The notes under the pieces are model-generated. The model saw only the letters and a list, made by a program, of their open reading frames with translations. It had not been told where the DNA came from and did not search any database. A program made the translations under genes and the position numbers. Below are positions 16,403 through 26,555 of a stretch of DNA of 64,000 bases, piece after piece (the first letter of the stretch is position 1; each line of letters opens with the position of its first letter). Source of the DNA: Luteolibacter ambystomatis (lineage in GTDB: Bacteria; Verrucomicrobiota; Verrucomicrobiia; Verrucomicrobiales; Akkermansiaceae); NCBI RefSeq assembly GCF_018137965.1, contig NZ_CP073100.1, positions 2,429,754 through 2,493,753 of the forward strand, read 5' to 3'.

Positions 16403-16457
16403 GGGCGGATGATCCGGCTGGTCATCGGCGGGGAGGAGGCTAGAAGGCGCTGCCGCC

Positions 16458-19400
16458 ATGCTCCGACCGATCCTGCTTTCCTCCCTGGCCAGCATTTCCA
16501 CCCTCACGGCCGTCCATGCCTCCCCTCCCCGCTGGGAGGTGCCGGTGAGCGACTCGGGATATTCGACGTGGGGATTCACGCAGTTCCGCGGGCGGATGGG
16601 GGCAGCTGGGATGTTCACGCTGGATACGGGGAATGGGCCGGAGATTCATGTCTCCGCCACGCTGGAGACGAATGGCACGGCCCCGGATGCAGCGAACCTG
16701 GGGCAGTTCTGGTATGTGATGGGTTGGGACCCGGAGACGCACCAGTTGGAGACGCGCCATGTGACCACGCCGTCCGCCGCGGAGGGAGGAGCGGTGCCGC
16801 CGTATGCAGCGGGTCCGTATGAACATTTCACCGGCTTTCAGGCGGCGCAGGTCGCGGGGGATGAGACTCCGGAGGTCCTGACGTGCTCGCTGCATGGCAC
16901 GGTGACGGTTTATGATGCGAGGACGCGCGTGATTGTGAGGACATACGCGCTTCACCCGCAGGGGCCGGTCGCCTGCTTCCGTGCGGTGGATCTCACGGGC
17001 GATGGCGTGCCGGAGTTCATTACCTCCAGCACGGGCCTGCTGACGGTGCATGATGTGGCGGGGACGCTGCTGTGGAGCACGGCGGATGTTTCCGGCGGCA
17101 CCTTCGTGGTGGGCCAGGTGGATGATGATGCGGCACCGGAGATCATCATGCCCTCCGGGCAGGTGGTGGATACGGTGACGCACCAGACGACGGCGGTGGT
17201 GCAGCCGGGCCACTGGGATCTGGTCGCGGTGGTGGATCTGAATGGCGATGGGATCGATGAACTGGTGGGGCCGGTGCATGGCACGACGGCACTGGAGGCG
17301 CTGGACGCGCGCCATCCCTCCTCCCCGCTGTGGAGCCAAAACATGCCGGGCGGCACGATGACGAAGCTGCTGGTGGAAAACATCGATGACGATCCGGCCC
17401 GGGAACTGGTGGTCACGAGCAGCACCGGGCCGGGGCTGTCCGTCTATCGCGTGGATGCCACGGGGTGCGAGGTGAAGTGGCGGTATCCATTGACCACGGG
17501 TGCCGACATTTCCGGTCTGGCGGTGGTGCCGACGGACGCGGGCGATGGCAGCAGGGCGCTGCTGTGGAGTTCGCTGCATCCCACGGCGGAGTCGGGGACT
17601 TCCAAGAGCTTCATGTGCGTGCGGACGGACACGCTGGAGGAGATCGGCACGGGCAGCGCGGGGAATTTCCAATTGGACGGGCCGTTCCTGCCGCCGGTGA
17701 TCGGGGATGTGACGGGCGACGGCTTTGCGGATATCGTGACGGCGTCCACGCTGGGCAAGGCTGGAAAGCAGGGCGGCTCGATCGTGGTGATTGATGGACT
17801 CACGCGCCATCCGATCGCGGTGAGCGAGCAGATCTGGACGCGCATCGAGGACGTAAAGCTGCGGGATGTGGACGGTGATGGCAGGCTGGAGATCATCGTC
17901 ACAAGCTCGGACACAGAGGTGATTTCGGCCATCCGGGTTTACAAGTTCAACGCTTCCGACAAGAGCTTCACCTTTGTCTATGGGAGCGAATCGCCTGTGG
18001 ATGGGAACCTCTACACCCGCACGGAAATGGCGGACGTGGATGGAGACGGCGTGGAGGAGTTCATCTCCGTGAACCGCAGCCTGGAGGGCGATTTCCCGGT
18101 TGATCCCCATTACCCGAAGCCGAGCGGCCAGCCGGAAGGCTGCTACCTGACGATCACGAAGGCACCGGGCAAATTGAAGTGGCGGAGCGCCAAGCTGGCG
18201 ACGGCCAAGAGCGGCTTCACCTGCCTGGCGGTGGCGGATGTGGATGGGGATGGGAATCTGGAAGCGGTCTTCGGCGGCGGGGAGACGGGGCTTTTCGTGG
18301 TGGATCTGAGGACGCAGGTGGTGGAGCTGGCCGATCCGTCCGTGGCGGCGCGCGCGGTGGTAGCGGATGCGGCGCACCGTGGATTCCTGGTGGGCACGGC
18401 GGCGGGAAAGGTGGCGCGCTATACGTCATCCGCCCCGGACACTTACGTGGCGGGTACGATGTTCACCGTATCCGACCAGCCGGTGACGGGGCTGGTGGTG
18501 GATTCTCCGGGCGGGATGTGGATCACATCCGGAGGACGCTTCCAGTACTGGGCGGATAGTAGTTCGCCCGCATGGTCCGCGGAGACGCGCCTGTCCCATG
18601 TGGATGGTCCGCCGGCGCTGGTGTGGAATGGCAGGAGCCTGGAGGCGTATCTGGGCTACGGGTATGGCATCTCCGCCTTCGAGGTGGACGCGGACGCGAC
18701 CGACATCCGGCCGCACGTGGCGATCTCCCTGGCGGGGGCCTTGGCGGAGGGCGGCGCGGAGGGCGCGGTGCTGAAGGTGGAGCTGGATTTTCCGACCGCG
18801 GAGCCACTGGCGGTGCCCTTCCATCTGAACGGCACGGCCGGGTATTCCGATGTGTTTCTCGCGGGAGTGGCGGCTCCGGTGACAGGGCCGCGGTCCCTGG
18901 TGATTCCCGCCGGGCAGTTGTCCGCGTATGCCACCGTGCTGGCGCAGGAGGATGCGCTGGGCGAGGGCACGGAGACCTTTGGCGTGATGCTGGAGGGTTC
19001 CGACATCTATGGAGTCGTGCCGCCGGGCAAGGCGTCCCTGCCGATCGCGGACAATGATCCGGTGGTGACGATCTCCCCCCTTCTGCCCACGGTGCTGGAG
19101 ACCTGGGCCCGGGATGCCGCTCCGGCGGGCTGGGTGCTGACGCGCACGGGCGATCTGACAAAGCCGCAGAAGGTGATGGTGGAGATCGGCGGCACGGCCA
19201 CGAGTGGCAAGGACTATCGGAAGCTGGCGACCCTTCACACGATCCCGGCGCGCAAGAGCAGCCTGACGATTCCTTTCAATCCGCTCGGCGATGCGATCGT
19301 GGAACTGCCGGAGACGGTGACGATGACGGTGCTGCCCGGCGTGGGCTTCGGCGTGCCGCCGGCGCAGGGCATCGGAACGATCCAACTACTGGATGTCTCG

Positions 19401-19691
19401 TCGTTCGTCTCGCTGGATGCGCCGCGCACGGTGCCCTCCGGCGTGGAGGTGACCTTCCGCCGCTACAGCGGGGTGATCAAGCCGCTGACGGTGGCTTTCA
19501 TCGAAACGAAGGTGACGAACGGCCGCCCGGTGCAATCGCGCCGCCGCGTGACCTTCCGCGAGGACAGGGACACGGTGGTGTACAGCGTGCGCGCGGGGAC
19601 GAAGCCGTTCAGCGGCGGGATCACACTGGTGCCGGACGCGTCCTATACCAGCGGCGGGACGACGAGCGTGGTGTTTGAGGTGGGGAGGTGA
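16458..19691 (+). CDS. Secreted FG-GAP/VCBS propeller protein with Calx-beta domains
   Basis: 1077 residues with a signal peptide (MLRPILLSSLASISTLTAVHA). Residues 40-690 contain calcium-loop blades of the VCBS/FG-GAP type: DLTGDGVPEF (about 177), DLNGDGIDEL (260), DVTGDGFADI (416), DVDGDGRLEI (470), DVDGDGVEEF (527) and DVDGDGNLEA (594). From about 753 there are two Calx-beta domains (ending ETFGVMLEGSD and ETVTMTVLPGVG) and a shorter third beta module. It is an exported calcium-binding surface or matrix protein; no catalytic site is seen and no sorting signal ends it. The start is preceded by no clear Shine-Dalgarno. Confidence 0.9.
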   Translation: MLRPILLSSLASISTLTAVHASPPRWEVPVSDSGYSTWGFTQFRGRMGAAGMFTLDTGNGPEIHVSATLETNGTAPDAANLGQFWYVMGWDPETHQLETRHVTTPSAAEGGAVPPYAAGPYEHFTGFQAAQVAGDETPEVLTCSLHGTVTVYDARTRVIVRTYALHPQGPVACFRAVDLTGDGVPEFITSSTGLLTVHDVAGTLLWSTADVSGGTFVVGQVDDDAAPEIIMPSGQVVDTVTHQTTAVVQPGHWDLVAVVDLNGDGIDELVGPVHGTTALEALDARHPSSPLWSQNMPGGTMTKLLVENIDDDPARELVVTSSTGPGLSVYRVDATGCEVKWRYPLTTGADISGLAVVPTDAGDGSRALLWSSLHPTAESGTSKSFMCVRTDTLEEIGTGSAGNFQLDGPFLPPVIGDVTGDGFADIVTASTLGKAGKQGGSIVVIDGLTRHPIAVSEQIWTRIEDVKLRDVDGDGRLEIIVTSSDTEVISAIRVYKFNASDKSFTFVYGSESPVDGNLYTRTEMADVDGDGVEEFISVNRSLEGDFPVDPHYPKPSGQPEGCYLTITKAPGKLKWRSAKLATAKSGFTCLAVADVDGDGNLEAVFGGGETGLFVVDLRTQVVELADPSVAARAVVADAAHRGFLVGTAAGKVARYTSSAPDTYVAGTMFTVSDQPVTGLVVDSPGGMWITSGGRFQYWADSSSPAWSAETRLSHVDGPPALVWNGRSLEAYLGYGYGISAFEVDADATDIRPHVAISLAGALAEGGAEGAVLKVELDFPTAEPLAVPFHLNGTAGYSDVFLAGVAAPVTGPRSLVIPAGQLSAYATVLAQEDALGEGTETFGVMLEGSDIYGVVPPGKASLPIADNDPVVTISPLLPTVLETWARDAAPAGWVLTRTGDLTKPQKVMVEIGGTATSGKDYRKLATLHTIPARKSSLTIPFNPLGDAIVELPETVTMTVLPGVGFGVPPAQGIGTIQLLDVSSFVSLDAPRTVPSGVEVTFRRYSGVIKPLTVAFIETKVTNGRPVQSRRRVTFREDRDTVVYSVRAGTKPFSGGITLVPDASYTSGGTTSVVFEVGR

Positions 19692-19702
19692 GGTGTACGG
19701 GT

Positions 19703-19962
19703 GGTGTCCGATCCCGAAGAGGGCAATGTGGTCGAAAGCTCTGCTTTCGATTTGGGGGGCGGGTGGGATGGTGGAGCGATGGTCGGAGGACGGGTGATGT
19801 CCGATACCGAAGAGGAAAGCTGGAGCTTCCCCTACATTGGCGGAGCTGCAATGTGGTCGAAAGCTCTGCTTTCGATTGGGGGGCGGATGGGATGGTGGGG
19901 AGAGTTGGAAGGCGGGTGGTGTCCGATACCGGAAGAGGGAAAGCTGGAGCTTCCCCCTACAT
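19703..19962. repeat. Family-1 REPIN pair plus partial arm between convergent genes
   Basis: A partial right-arm linker (GTGTCCGATCCCGAAGAGGG) at 19703-19722 is followed by complete units at 19726-19837 and 19851-19962, both with ATGTGG heads. The end at 19962 is flush with the TGA (19965-19963) of the response regulator gene. Stem-loops here could end or stabilise both converging transcripts. Confidence 0.9.
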
Positions 19963-20640
19963 TCAGAGCGGGCGGAAGCGGTAGCCGACGCCGCGGACGG
20001 TTTCGATGAGAGGGCGGGCGGGGTCGGTCTCGATGCGCTTGCGGAGCTTGGCGATGTGCTGGTCGAGCGTGCGGGACTCGGGGAAGTAGTCGAGGCCCCA
20101 GCATTTGTTGAGGAGGGTGTCGCGGTCGACGACCTGCCCGGCGTGCTCGTGGAGCACGGCGAGGATGGAGGCCTCGCGCGGGGAGAGATCCATGGAGACG
20201 CCGCCACGCTCGCCGCGGAGCTCGGCGGGCCAGACGGTGAGGTCGTCCATGGTGAAGCTGGCGGAGCGGCCGGCGACGGCCTGCCCGCGCCGGAGGACGG
20301 CGCGGATGCGGGCGATGAGCTCGTGCTTGCCGAAGGGCTTGCGCACGAAGTCATCCGCACCGAGCTGGAGGCCGACGACGACATCGATCTCCTCGCTCTT
20401 CGCGGAGAGGAAGAGGATGGGCACCTTCGGGTCGATGGCGCGGACGCGGCGGCAGACTTCATAGCCGTCCAGCTTTGGCATCATGATGTCCAGGCAGAGG
20501 AGGTCGGGGCGGTGGCGTTCCCAGAGGGCGTAGGCTTCCTCGCCATCGGCGGCGATGAGGATGTCGAAGCCCTCGGTGACGACGCAGAGGCGGAGGGTGT
20601 CGAGCATGACGGGATCGTCATCGGCGAGGAGGATTTTCAT
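19963..20640 (-). CDS. OmpR/PhoB-family response regulator
   Basis: 225 residues. The receiver domain has the acidic pocket DDD (7-9), phospho-acceptor D51 in LCLDIMMP, Ser79 and Lys101 in RKPF. The C-terminal winged helix (residues about 125-225) shows LSPREASILAVLHEHAGQVVDRDTLLNKCWG and RTLDQHIAKLRKRIE, with GVGYRF at the end, all standard for PhoB-type regulators. It overlaps the sensor kinase by ATGA logic at 20637-20640, though here the regulator follows the secreted protein and overlaps the kinase stop. It controls transcription after phosphorylation by its partner. The TGA stop abuts a REPIN. Confidence 0.95.
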   Translation of the reverse strand: MKILLADDDPVMLDTLRLCVVTEGFDILIAADGEEAYALWERHRPDLLCLDIMMPKLDGYEVCRRVRAIDPKVPILFLSAKSEEIDVVVGLQLGADDFVRKPFGKHELIARIRAVLRRGQAVAGRSASFTMDDLTVWPAELRGERGGVSMDLSPREASILAVLHEHAGQVVDRDTLLNKCWGLDYFPESRTLDQHIAKLRKRIETDPARPLIETVRGVGYRFRPL

Positions 20641-22220
20641 GCGGGCGGTGCGATGGAGGACGCGGAGGCTGGAGACGGAGCGGGCGGCGCGGGGACGCGG
20701 AGTTCGAAACAGGAGCCGCGGCCGGTGGCGGTGGGCAGGAGGGCGAGGGTGCCGCCGAGACGGGTGGCGAGGTCACGGGCGATGGCGAGGCCGAGGCCGG
20801 TGCCGGTGGCGCCTTCATGGATGTGGGAGTGGATGCGCTCGAAGGGATGGAAGATGCGCTCCGCAGCCTCGCGCGGGATGCCGGGCCCTTCATCGGTGAC
20901 GCGGATGGAAAGCTCTCCTCCGGCGTGGGTGGTGGCGATGGAGACGGTGCCGTGCGGCGCGTATTTCTCCACATTGGAGAGGAGATTGCCGAGGATCTGG
21001 GCGAGGGCGTCCGGATCGCAGAGGCAGGGCGCGGCGGTGTTTTCATCCGTGCGCGCGATGGTGAGTCCGCCGCGCTGGAAGCCGGGGAGGAATTGCTCGA
21101 TGACGGCGGTGACGATGTCCGCGGGGACGCAGGCGGTGGTGGTGATGCGGGCCTCGGTCCTGCCATCCTCGGCGCGGGAGAAGGTGAGGACGTTCTCGAT
21201 GAGGCGGCCGAGACGGCGGGCCTCGAGGCGGACGAGATCGAGGCGGCGGGTGGATTCCTGCGGGTCGTCCTCGGCGAGTTCCGTGGCGAGGTCGATGTTG
21301 AGGAGGATGTTGGTGAGCGGGGTGCGCAGTTCGTGCGAGACGCGGTTGACGAAGGAGACGCGCGCGGCGGCGATGGCGTGGGCGCGGCGCTGGGCGAGGA
21401 AGACGATGAAGCCGAGCACGCCGATGACGATGGCGAGGGTGGCGGTGACGGCGAGGGCGGCGGGATGATAGCGGACGAGGGTCCTGCGGAGATCCCAGGA
21501 GGCGAGATCGTAGGAGCCGAAGCGGCTGCGCAGGGGCATGAGCAGATCGGGCGGGTCCGCGGCGGCCGCCTCCCCCGCCCCGGCGAGCACGCGGCCCTCC
21601 GCGCGGAGCTGGTCCGGGCCGCCGGTGACGCGCACGGGCGCGAAGGATTTCTCCGCCCACGCGCGCAGCCAGCCGGTGATGGAGTCCGCGACGAGGGAAC
21701 GCGAGACGGCGATGACGGCGACCTCGCTGGACGAGCGCCGGACGTGGAAGAGGAGCGGCTTTCCCGGTTCATCGACCCAGCCGCTGTCCCGGTTGAAGAG
21801 GCGGGATTCATCCAGGAGGACGAGGGAGCCGGAGGTGAGGCCGGGGGCGGTGGCAAAGGCGGGCAGCGGCACCGGCCCGTCCGGAGAGGCATTGACGGGA
21901 ATGTGGGTGTCCTGGACGCCGCTGGTGGTGGGATGGAGCAGGGAGATCTGGAGGATGCCGGTGATCTCATCCGCCATGCGCCCGGCCCGCTGCGGGTCCG
22001 GGACGACCTCGCGGCCGAGGCGGACGAGGTGGTCCTGATAGAGATCCTCCAGCCGCTGGAGCTGGCCCTGGGCGGTGGTGGCGAATGCCCGCAGCGGCGT
22101 GCGGTCCCGCTCGGTGCGGACCTGCCGCTCCTGGCGGGCGAGCAGGAGGCCGCCCGCGAGGACCACGGCCGCGATTCCCCAGAGCAGCAGCAGCGTCTTG
22201 GCGGGGCTGGGGGCGCGCAT
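20637..22220 (-). CDS. Sensor histidine kinase
   Basis: 527 residues from ATG 22220 (MRAPSPAKTLLLLWGIAAVVLAG); the upstream open frame to 22400 is Ser/Pro-rich and not leader-like. TM1 covers residues about 9-28. A periplasmic sensor region of some 235 residues follows, then TM2 (VTATLAIVIGVLGFIVFLA). The HisKA box is VSHELRTPLTN with phospho-acceptor His near 296. The ATPase has NLLSNVEKYAP (N box), DEGPGIP (G1) and GTGLGLAI (G2). It lies between the secreted STN-like protein gene (37 bp gap) and the response regulator (4-bp overlap), so the three form one operon. The ligand is unknown. Confidence 0.93.
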   Translation of the reverse strand: MRAPSPAKTLLLLWGIAAVVLAGGLLLARQERQVRTERDRTPLRAFATTAQGQLQRLEDLYQDHLVRLGREVVPDPQRAGRMADEITGILQISLLHPTTSGVQDTHIPVNASPDGPVPLPAFATAPGLTSGSLVLLDESRLFNRDSGWVDEPGKPLLFHVRRSSSEVAVIAVSRSLVADSITGWLRAWAEKSFAPVRVTGGPDQLRAEGRVLAGAGEAAAADPPDLLMPLRSRFGSYDLASWDLRRTLVRYHPAALAVTATLAIVIGVLGFIVFLAQRRAHAIAAARVSFVNRVSHELRTPLTNILLNIDLATELAEDDPQESTRRLDLVRLEARRLGRLIENVLTFSRAEDGRTEARITTTACVPADIVTAVIEQFLPGFQRGGLTIARTDENTAAPCLCDPDALAQILGNLLSNVEKYAPHGTVSIATTHAGGELSIRVTDEGPGIPREAAERIFHPFERIHSHIHEGATGTGLGLAIARDLATRLGGTLALLPTATGRGSCFELRVPAPPAPSPASASSIAPPA

Positions 22221-22257
22221 CTGGGGAGGCGGAGCGGTGGAGCGAGCCGGAGGTGGT

Positions 22258-23028
22258 TTAGCGGGAGATGAGCACGGCGCCGCTCTCGACGGTGTATCTG
22301 GTGCCCGTGGTGCGGCCGAGGTGCGTGAGGACATCGGCGGCGGAGAGGTTCCTGAGCACGAGGCTCTTGACCGTGAGCTGGGGTTGCTCATCGGACGCAC
22401 CGGAGCTGAAGGGATCGCTGTTCATGTTTCCGATCACGAAGTTCACGCCCTTCTTGGCCGGGTCCTTTTCCGTGCCATCCAGCTCGGCGCACTTCAGGCG
22501 GAGGAACTCCACGGCCTCTTCCAGCGAGGTGTCCTGGAAATTGATGGCGGGGATGATGATGCTGCGGAGCTTCTTTTCGATGGGGCCGCCATCGACGGGC
22601 TTGCCCTGGTAGCGGGCGAGGTTCTCGGTGCATTTGGCGAGGGTGAGCCTCGCCTTCTCGACGGCCCGGTACTGGAGCTCGATGGCACTCTCGGTTTCAT
22701 TCCGGGCGAAGAGGATGCGCGCCTGGGCATCGAGCTGCTCGGCGGAGGGGTCCGCAGTGGCGGAGCGGACCTCCGAGGGGGAGGAGCCCCTGGTGAAGGG
22801 ATCGGACAGTTCGATCTCGACGGGAGCGCGCGGGGCGGGAGGAGAGGTAGGAACGGGAATAACCGTTGGCGCCGGCGGCTCCGGTGTTGGCACCGGTAGC
22901 GATACCACCGGCTCCGGTGTCGTCGGCACCGGTTCCGGCTGCTGGGCCCGGGTGGTGGCGCTGGTGCCGAGCGTGAGGGAGAAGAGGGCCAGGAGGGCCG
23001 GAAGCTGGATGGAGGTAACTGTTTTCAT
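22258..23028 (-). CDS. Secreted protein with STN/secretin-N-like domain
   Basis: 256 residues from ATG 23028 (MKTVTSIQLPALLALFSLTLGTSATTRA), a clear signal peptide; the frame runs upstream to 23364 through a REP element and should not be used. A Pro-rich linker (residues 30-75) is followed by a helical segment with ARILFARNETESAIELQYRAVEKARLTLAKC. The final 100 residues contain IIIPAINFQDTSLEEAVEFLRLKCAEL and LRNLSAADVLTHLGRTTGTRYTVESGAVLI, the short repeated fold of secretin and TonB N-termini that is very common in Verrucomicrobia and Planctomycetes. It is encoded first in an operon with the kinase and regulator, so it may modulate the sensor or be a co-regulated envelope protein. Confidence 0.8.
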   Translation of the reverse strand: MKTVTSIQLPALLALFSLTLGTSATTRAQQPEPVPTTPEPVVSLPVPTPEPPAPTVIPVPTSPPAPRAPVEIELSDPFTRGSSPSEVRSATADPSAEQLDAQARILFARNETESAIELQYRAVEKARLTLAKCTENLARYQGKPVDGGPIEKKLRSIIIPAINFQDTSLEEAVEFLRLKCAELDGTEKDPAKKGVNFVIGNMNSDPFSSGASDEQPQLTVKSLVLRNLSAADVLTHLGRTTGTRYTVESGAVLISR

Positions 23029-23269
23029 GACGGACTCAGCCTGACACGGCCTCCGCCCGGATGGGTGAACGCCACGCAACAGCTTCGTAAAAATCCTGTA
23101 AAAAGGGAAGGCCGTGGTTTTTTGAGGCGGATGGCCCTGAGCCTCACACACATCCTTTTGAGCGCCCGGGCGGTTTGCTTTCCTTGCCCCGGCAGGGGCA
23201 TGGGATGTCAGGTCGAATCGACATTCATTTTGCTTTGGATGGGAAGCATCCAAAGGGCGCTCTGGATTT

Positions 23270-23458
23270 GGAGTGCGGCGAGGCATCGCCGCTTTGAGCG
23301 GAGGCGGGATATCGCCGGAAAGGTCCCCCGGGTCCAAGGATCGGCTCCAGCGTTCCAGAATCACCTCCCCATTGGTTCAAGCATTTTCCACGCGGCTGTG
23401 CCGCAGTATCCGTCGATTTCTCTCCTGTGCCGAAAGCGGCGATGCCTCGCCGCACTCC
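23270..23458. repeat. REP-like inverted pair, family 4
   Basis: The left arm GGAGTGCGGCGAGGCATC continues GCCGCTTTGAG (23270-23298). The right arm at 23431-23458 is its reverse complement with one or two changes. Each arm is itself a hairpin (GCGGCGAG-GCAT-CGCCGC). About 130 bp of linker lie between. It occupies most of the divergent region 23029-23600; the remaining part should hold the promoters of the two flanking secreted-protein genes, but no convincing -35/-10 pair stands out. Confidence 0.85.
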
Positions 23459-23600
23459 ACATCAGAGGCCATCGGCATCCCGCTTCATCCGATTGCGATC
23501 AGGAGCGTTTTGCAATCCGCTGTTGATGAGAAGAGTTGGTACTTCCTCCACCGGTCATTCATCTCCATATCCGGCGCGCGCACCCCGCGATCACCCGCCC

Positions 23601-26189
23601 ATGTTCCGCCCGTTCCTTTTCCTCCTCGCCGCGACCGCCACGACGGCGCTCCACGCCGCGCCGGTTTTCCAGAAGCTCCGTGAATTCACCGCCCGCCCGT
23701 CCGCGCCGGACGGTGCGCTGGTGCTGGCGGCGGATGGGAATTTCTACGGCATCTCTCGTAGCGGCGGGGACCACGGCTACGGCACGGTCTTCCGCATGAC
23801 TCCGGCCGGGGTGATGAGCGTGGTGGGGAGCTGCGGGGACATCCGGGAGGAGATCTCGCCGATGAACCCGGACGCCCGTGCCTTCCTCGCGCCGGATGGC
23901 ACGATCTACGGGACCTCCTACTACACGATGGGCAGCAGCGATGGCGTGCTCTTCCGCTACAGCCTCCAGGACGGCTTCTCCCCCGCCACCGCCGTTTTCC
24001 ACCGCAGTGCGTCCGCCCCGGGTGCCCCGAATGGCAGGCTGGTGGCGGATGCTTCCGGAAACCTCTATGGAAAGGCGTACTCGGGTGGCAATGGCAGCAC
24101 AGTCAGCTTGCCCGGCTTCGGCGGGATCTACCGCATCGCTCCCGGCGGTGCGCCGGAGATGATCCATTCCTTCGATGCGGAGCAGTACGGCCAGTATCAG
24201 ACCGGACTGGTGGCGGGACCGGATGGCGCTTTCTACGGCTTCTGCCTGACCGCCGGTTCGCCGGCCCGGCACACGTTCTTCCGGATCACCACGGACGGGA
24301 CCTTCACCCCCCTCGCCTATCTGGAGGCGGCGCTGTCCGGCGGACCGGTGCCGACGGTGACGCCCACGCTGGGCCCGGACGGTGCCTTCTACGCCATCAG
24401 CGGCCCGGATAACTACGATGGGGCGCTGATCCGCCTGACGACGGGCGGCGAGGTGAGCGTGATCGCCGCCTTCGCGGGCACGGGCCAGGGCGCGCGCTCC
24501 GAGCTGCTGCTGGCACCGGACGGGAACTTCTACGGCACGACTGCTGGCACCGGCTACCCCGGCAGCGCGGGCACGGTCTTCCGCTTCTCCCCCACCGGCA
24601 CCTACACGCTGCTCCACACCTTCCAGCCGGACGATGGCCGGGGCTACCAGCCCAGCAACGGGCTGGCCCTGGGACCGGATGGCCAGCTCTATGGCACCAC
24701 CTGGGCGACGATGGAGGACCCCTACGCCACGCATGAAACCTTCATGCCGCTGGCCTACAAGATCTCGACGGCGGGCACGTTCACTGTGCTGCGCTCCTTC
24801 GGAGCAGACTTCCCCGGGCGGGCGGCCAATCCGCTGCTGATGGAGAAGGACGGCCGCTTTGTCACCGCGGTGGATGCCGGTGGCACGGGCGGGACCGGCG
24901 GCGTGCTGCGCCTCCAGCCGGACGGCGGCGCGTCGTTCATCGCCAGCTACGATGCGCGTAGTGGCAGCCAGAGCGCGGGCAATGTCACGCTGGGCCGGGA
25001 TGGGAACTACTATGGGACTACGAGCTACCGGGGAGGACAGGTTCCCTTCGTCCCGGGCACGTTTCCCTCGGGCACGTTCTACCGGGTGACTCCGGATGGC
25101 ACGCTCACGGCGCTGGCGGCTTTTTCCCAGAAGAGCTATTACGGGGCCTTCGCCCCGGTGCAGGGCGCGGATGGGAATTTCTATGCGGCCGGATACGGCT
25201 ACAACTCCCAGCCCTACGGAGACAATCCCGTCATTCTCAAGCTGAGTCCGCGCGGGGGGATCTCGTTGGTTCCCAACTCATGGCTCCAGGAAACCTACAA
25301 CACCCACCTCACGCCGCTGCGGGACGGCTCGCTGCTGGTGGGCGGCTACGGCTGGCTCAGCTGGTATACGGAGGATCCGGGCAGCATCATGCGGGTGGGC
25401 CGCAACGGTGCCACGACCACCTTCGCGACCTTCCCCTACAGCCTCACCGGGCCCTCGATGAGACGCATCAACGAGTTCACGCCCGGTCCGCGCGGCAGCT
25501 ACTACACCTACGCGCGCAATGTCTCCGGAAACAGCAGTCTCTACCGGCTGGAGGCAAAGGGCGCGCTGGTGCCGATCCTCGATCCCTTCCCGGACGACTA
25601 CGCCCCGGCGGGCAGCCCGCTGATGGCGGCGGATGGGAATTTCTACGGGGTGGGCACGCGCGCTTCCGACTATTCCTGCGTGCTCTTCCGGATCACGCCG
25701 GACGGCGGTTGGAGCGTGCTGGATGAGTTCACGGACGCGGACCGGACGTTTTCCAGCGGTCTGCTGCAGGGCACGGACGGCCATCTCTACGGGCTGCGCA
25801 CGGTGACGGACGGGCTGCCGGGTTCCACGGGGGATTTCTTCCGCTATCGCCTGGGTGCGTCCGCCACGATCGGTGACGCCACCGGCATCGTGTGGAACGG
25901 AGCCACGCTGCATGGCACGGTCGATCCCGCGGGCACGGATACGACCGTGGGCTTCCAGTTGAGTCTCGATCCTGAGTTCCGTCGTCCGGTGACGGTGAAG
26001 GCCGGCGTGGTGACGGCGGGCCAGGGGGAAAGCGCGATCGCCGCCACGGCCACGCGCTTGCTGCCGGGACGCACGTACTGGGTGCGCGTGGTGACGGTGA
26101 ATGCGGAGAATCCGGTGCCGCAGGTGAGCGAGGCACGCACGTTCACAACGCCGCCGCGGCCATCGCTGAGGGAGATTTTCGGGAGGTGA
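23601..26189 (+). CDS. Secreted GloVer-repeat (Gloeo/Verruco) protein
   Basis: 862 residues from ATG 23601 (MFRPFLFLLAATATTALHAAP), a signal peptide; the frame open upstream passes through the family-4 REP and is not used. The body is made of about 15 repeats of the pattern L-x-ADGNFYG-x-S/T-x-GG-x-GTVFR-x-TPxG (for example ADGNFYGISRSGGDHGYGTVFRM), the Gloeo_Verruco repeat, which probably folds as a beta propeller. The C-terminal 90 residues form a fibronectin-III-like module (GTDTTVGFQLSLDPEF to ARTFTTP). No anchor or enzyme motif is seen. It is a likely surface protein and a paralogue of the gene at 27332-31240 on the other side of the RAYT. Confidence 0.88.
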   Translation: MFRPFLFLLAATATTALHAAPVFQKLREFTARPSAPDGALVLAADGNFYGISRSGGDHGYGTVFRMTPAGVMSVVGSCGDIREEISPMNPDARAFLAPDGTIYGTSYYTMGSSDGVLFRYSLQDGFSPATAVFHRSASAPGAPNGRLVADASGNLYGKAYSGGNGSTVSLPGFGGIYRIAPGGAPEMIHSFDAEQYGQYQTGLVAGPDGAFYGFCLTAGSPARHTFFRITTDGTFTPLAYLEAALSGGPVPTVTPTLGPDGAFYAISGPDNYDGALIRLTTGGEVSVIAAFAGTGQGARSELLLAPDGNFYGTTAGTGYPGSAGTVFRFSPTGTYTLLHTFQPDDGRGYQPSNGLALGPDGQLYGTTWATMEDPYATHETFMPLAYKISTAGTFTVLRSFGADFPGRAANPLLMEKDGRFVTAVDAGGTGGTGGVLRLQPDGGASFIASYDARSGSQSAGNVTLGRDGNYYGTTSYRGGQVPFVPGTFPSGTFYRVTPDGTLTALAAFSQKSYYGAFAPVQGADGNFYAAGYGYNSQPYGDNPVILKLSPRGGISLVPNSWLQETYNTHLTPLRDGSLLVGGYGWLSWYTEDPGSIMRVGRNGATTTFATFPYSLTGPSMRRINEFTPGPRGSYYTYARNVSGNSSLYRLEAKGALVPILDPFPDDYAPAGSPLMAADGNFYGVGTRASDYSCVLFRITPDGGWSVLDEFTDADRTFSSGLLQGTDGHLYGLRTVTDGLPGSTGDFFRYRLGASATIGDATGIVWNGATLHGTVDPAGTDTTVGFQLSLDPEFRRPVTVKAGVVTAGQGESAIAATATRLLPGRTYWVRVVTVNAENPVPQVSEARTFTTPPRPSLREIFGR

Positions 26190-26202
26190 GGTGATGGGGC
26201 GA

Positions 26203-26515
26203 ATGTAGTCGAAAGCTCTGCTTTCGATTTGGGAGGAGGTGGAGTGGTGGGTGGAGCCGGAGGACGGGTGACCCCAATGTAGTCGAAAGCTCCGCTTTCG
26301 ATATGGGGGCGGGTGGAGTGGTGGGCGAAGCCGGAGGGCGGGTGGCGTCCATCCCCGGAAGAGGGAAAGCTGGAGCTTCCCCCTACATTGGAATGCGGAG
26401 CGCAATGTAGTCGAAAGCTCTGCTTTCGATTGGGGGGAGGTTGAGTGGTGGATGGAAGTTGGAAGGCGGGTGGCGTCCATCCCCGGAAGAGGGAAAGCAG
26501 AGCTTCCCCCTACAT
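26203..26515. repeat. Family-1 REP/REPIN cluster upstream of RAYT
   Basis: A single arm with linker begins at 26203 and ends near 26275. Full REPINs follow at 26277-26388 and 26405-26515. Heads are ATGTAG in all three. The last unit has a slightly changed right arm (GGGAAAGCAGAGCTTCCC) and ends 40 bp before the RAYT start, so any RAYT promoter must lie in or next to the element. Confidence 0.92.
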
Positions 26516-26555
26516 TGTACTTGCGGACATTCCACCGGGACGGGCATCTAACAGC

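Noticed and set aside
23029..23364. Upstream extension of the STN-like protein
   Set aside because: It would run through the family-4 REP element, and the internal start has a proper signal peptide.
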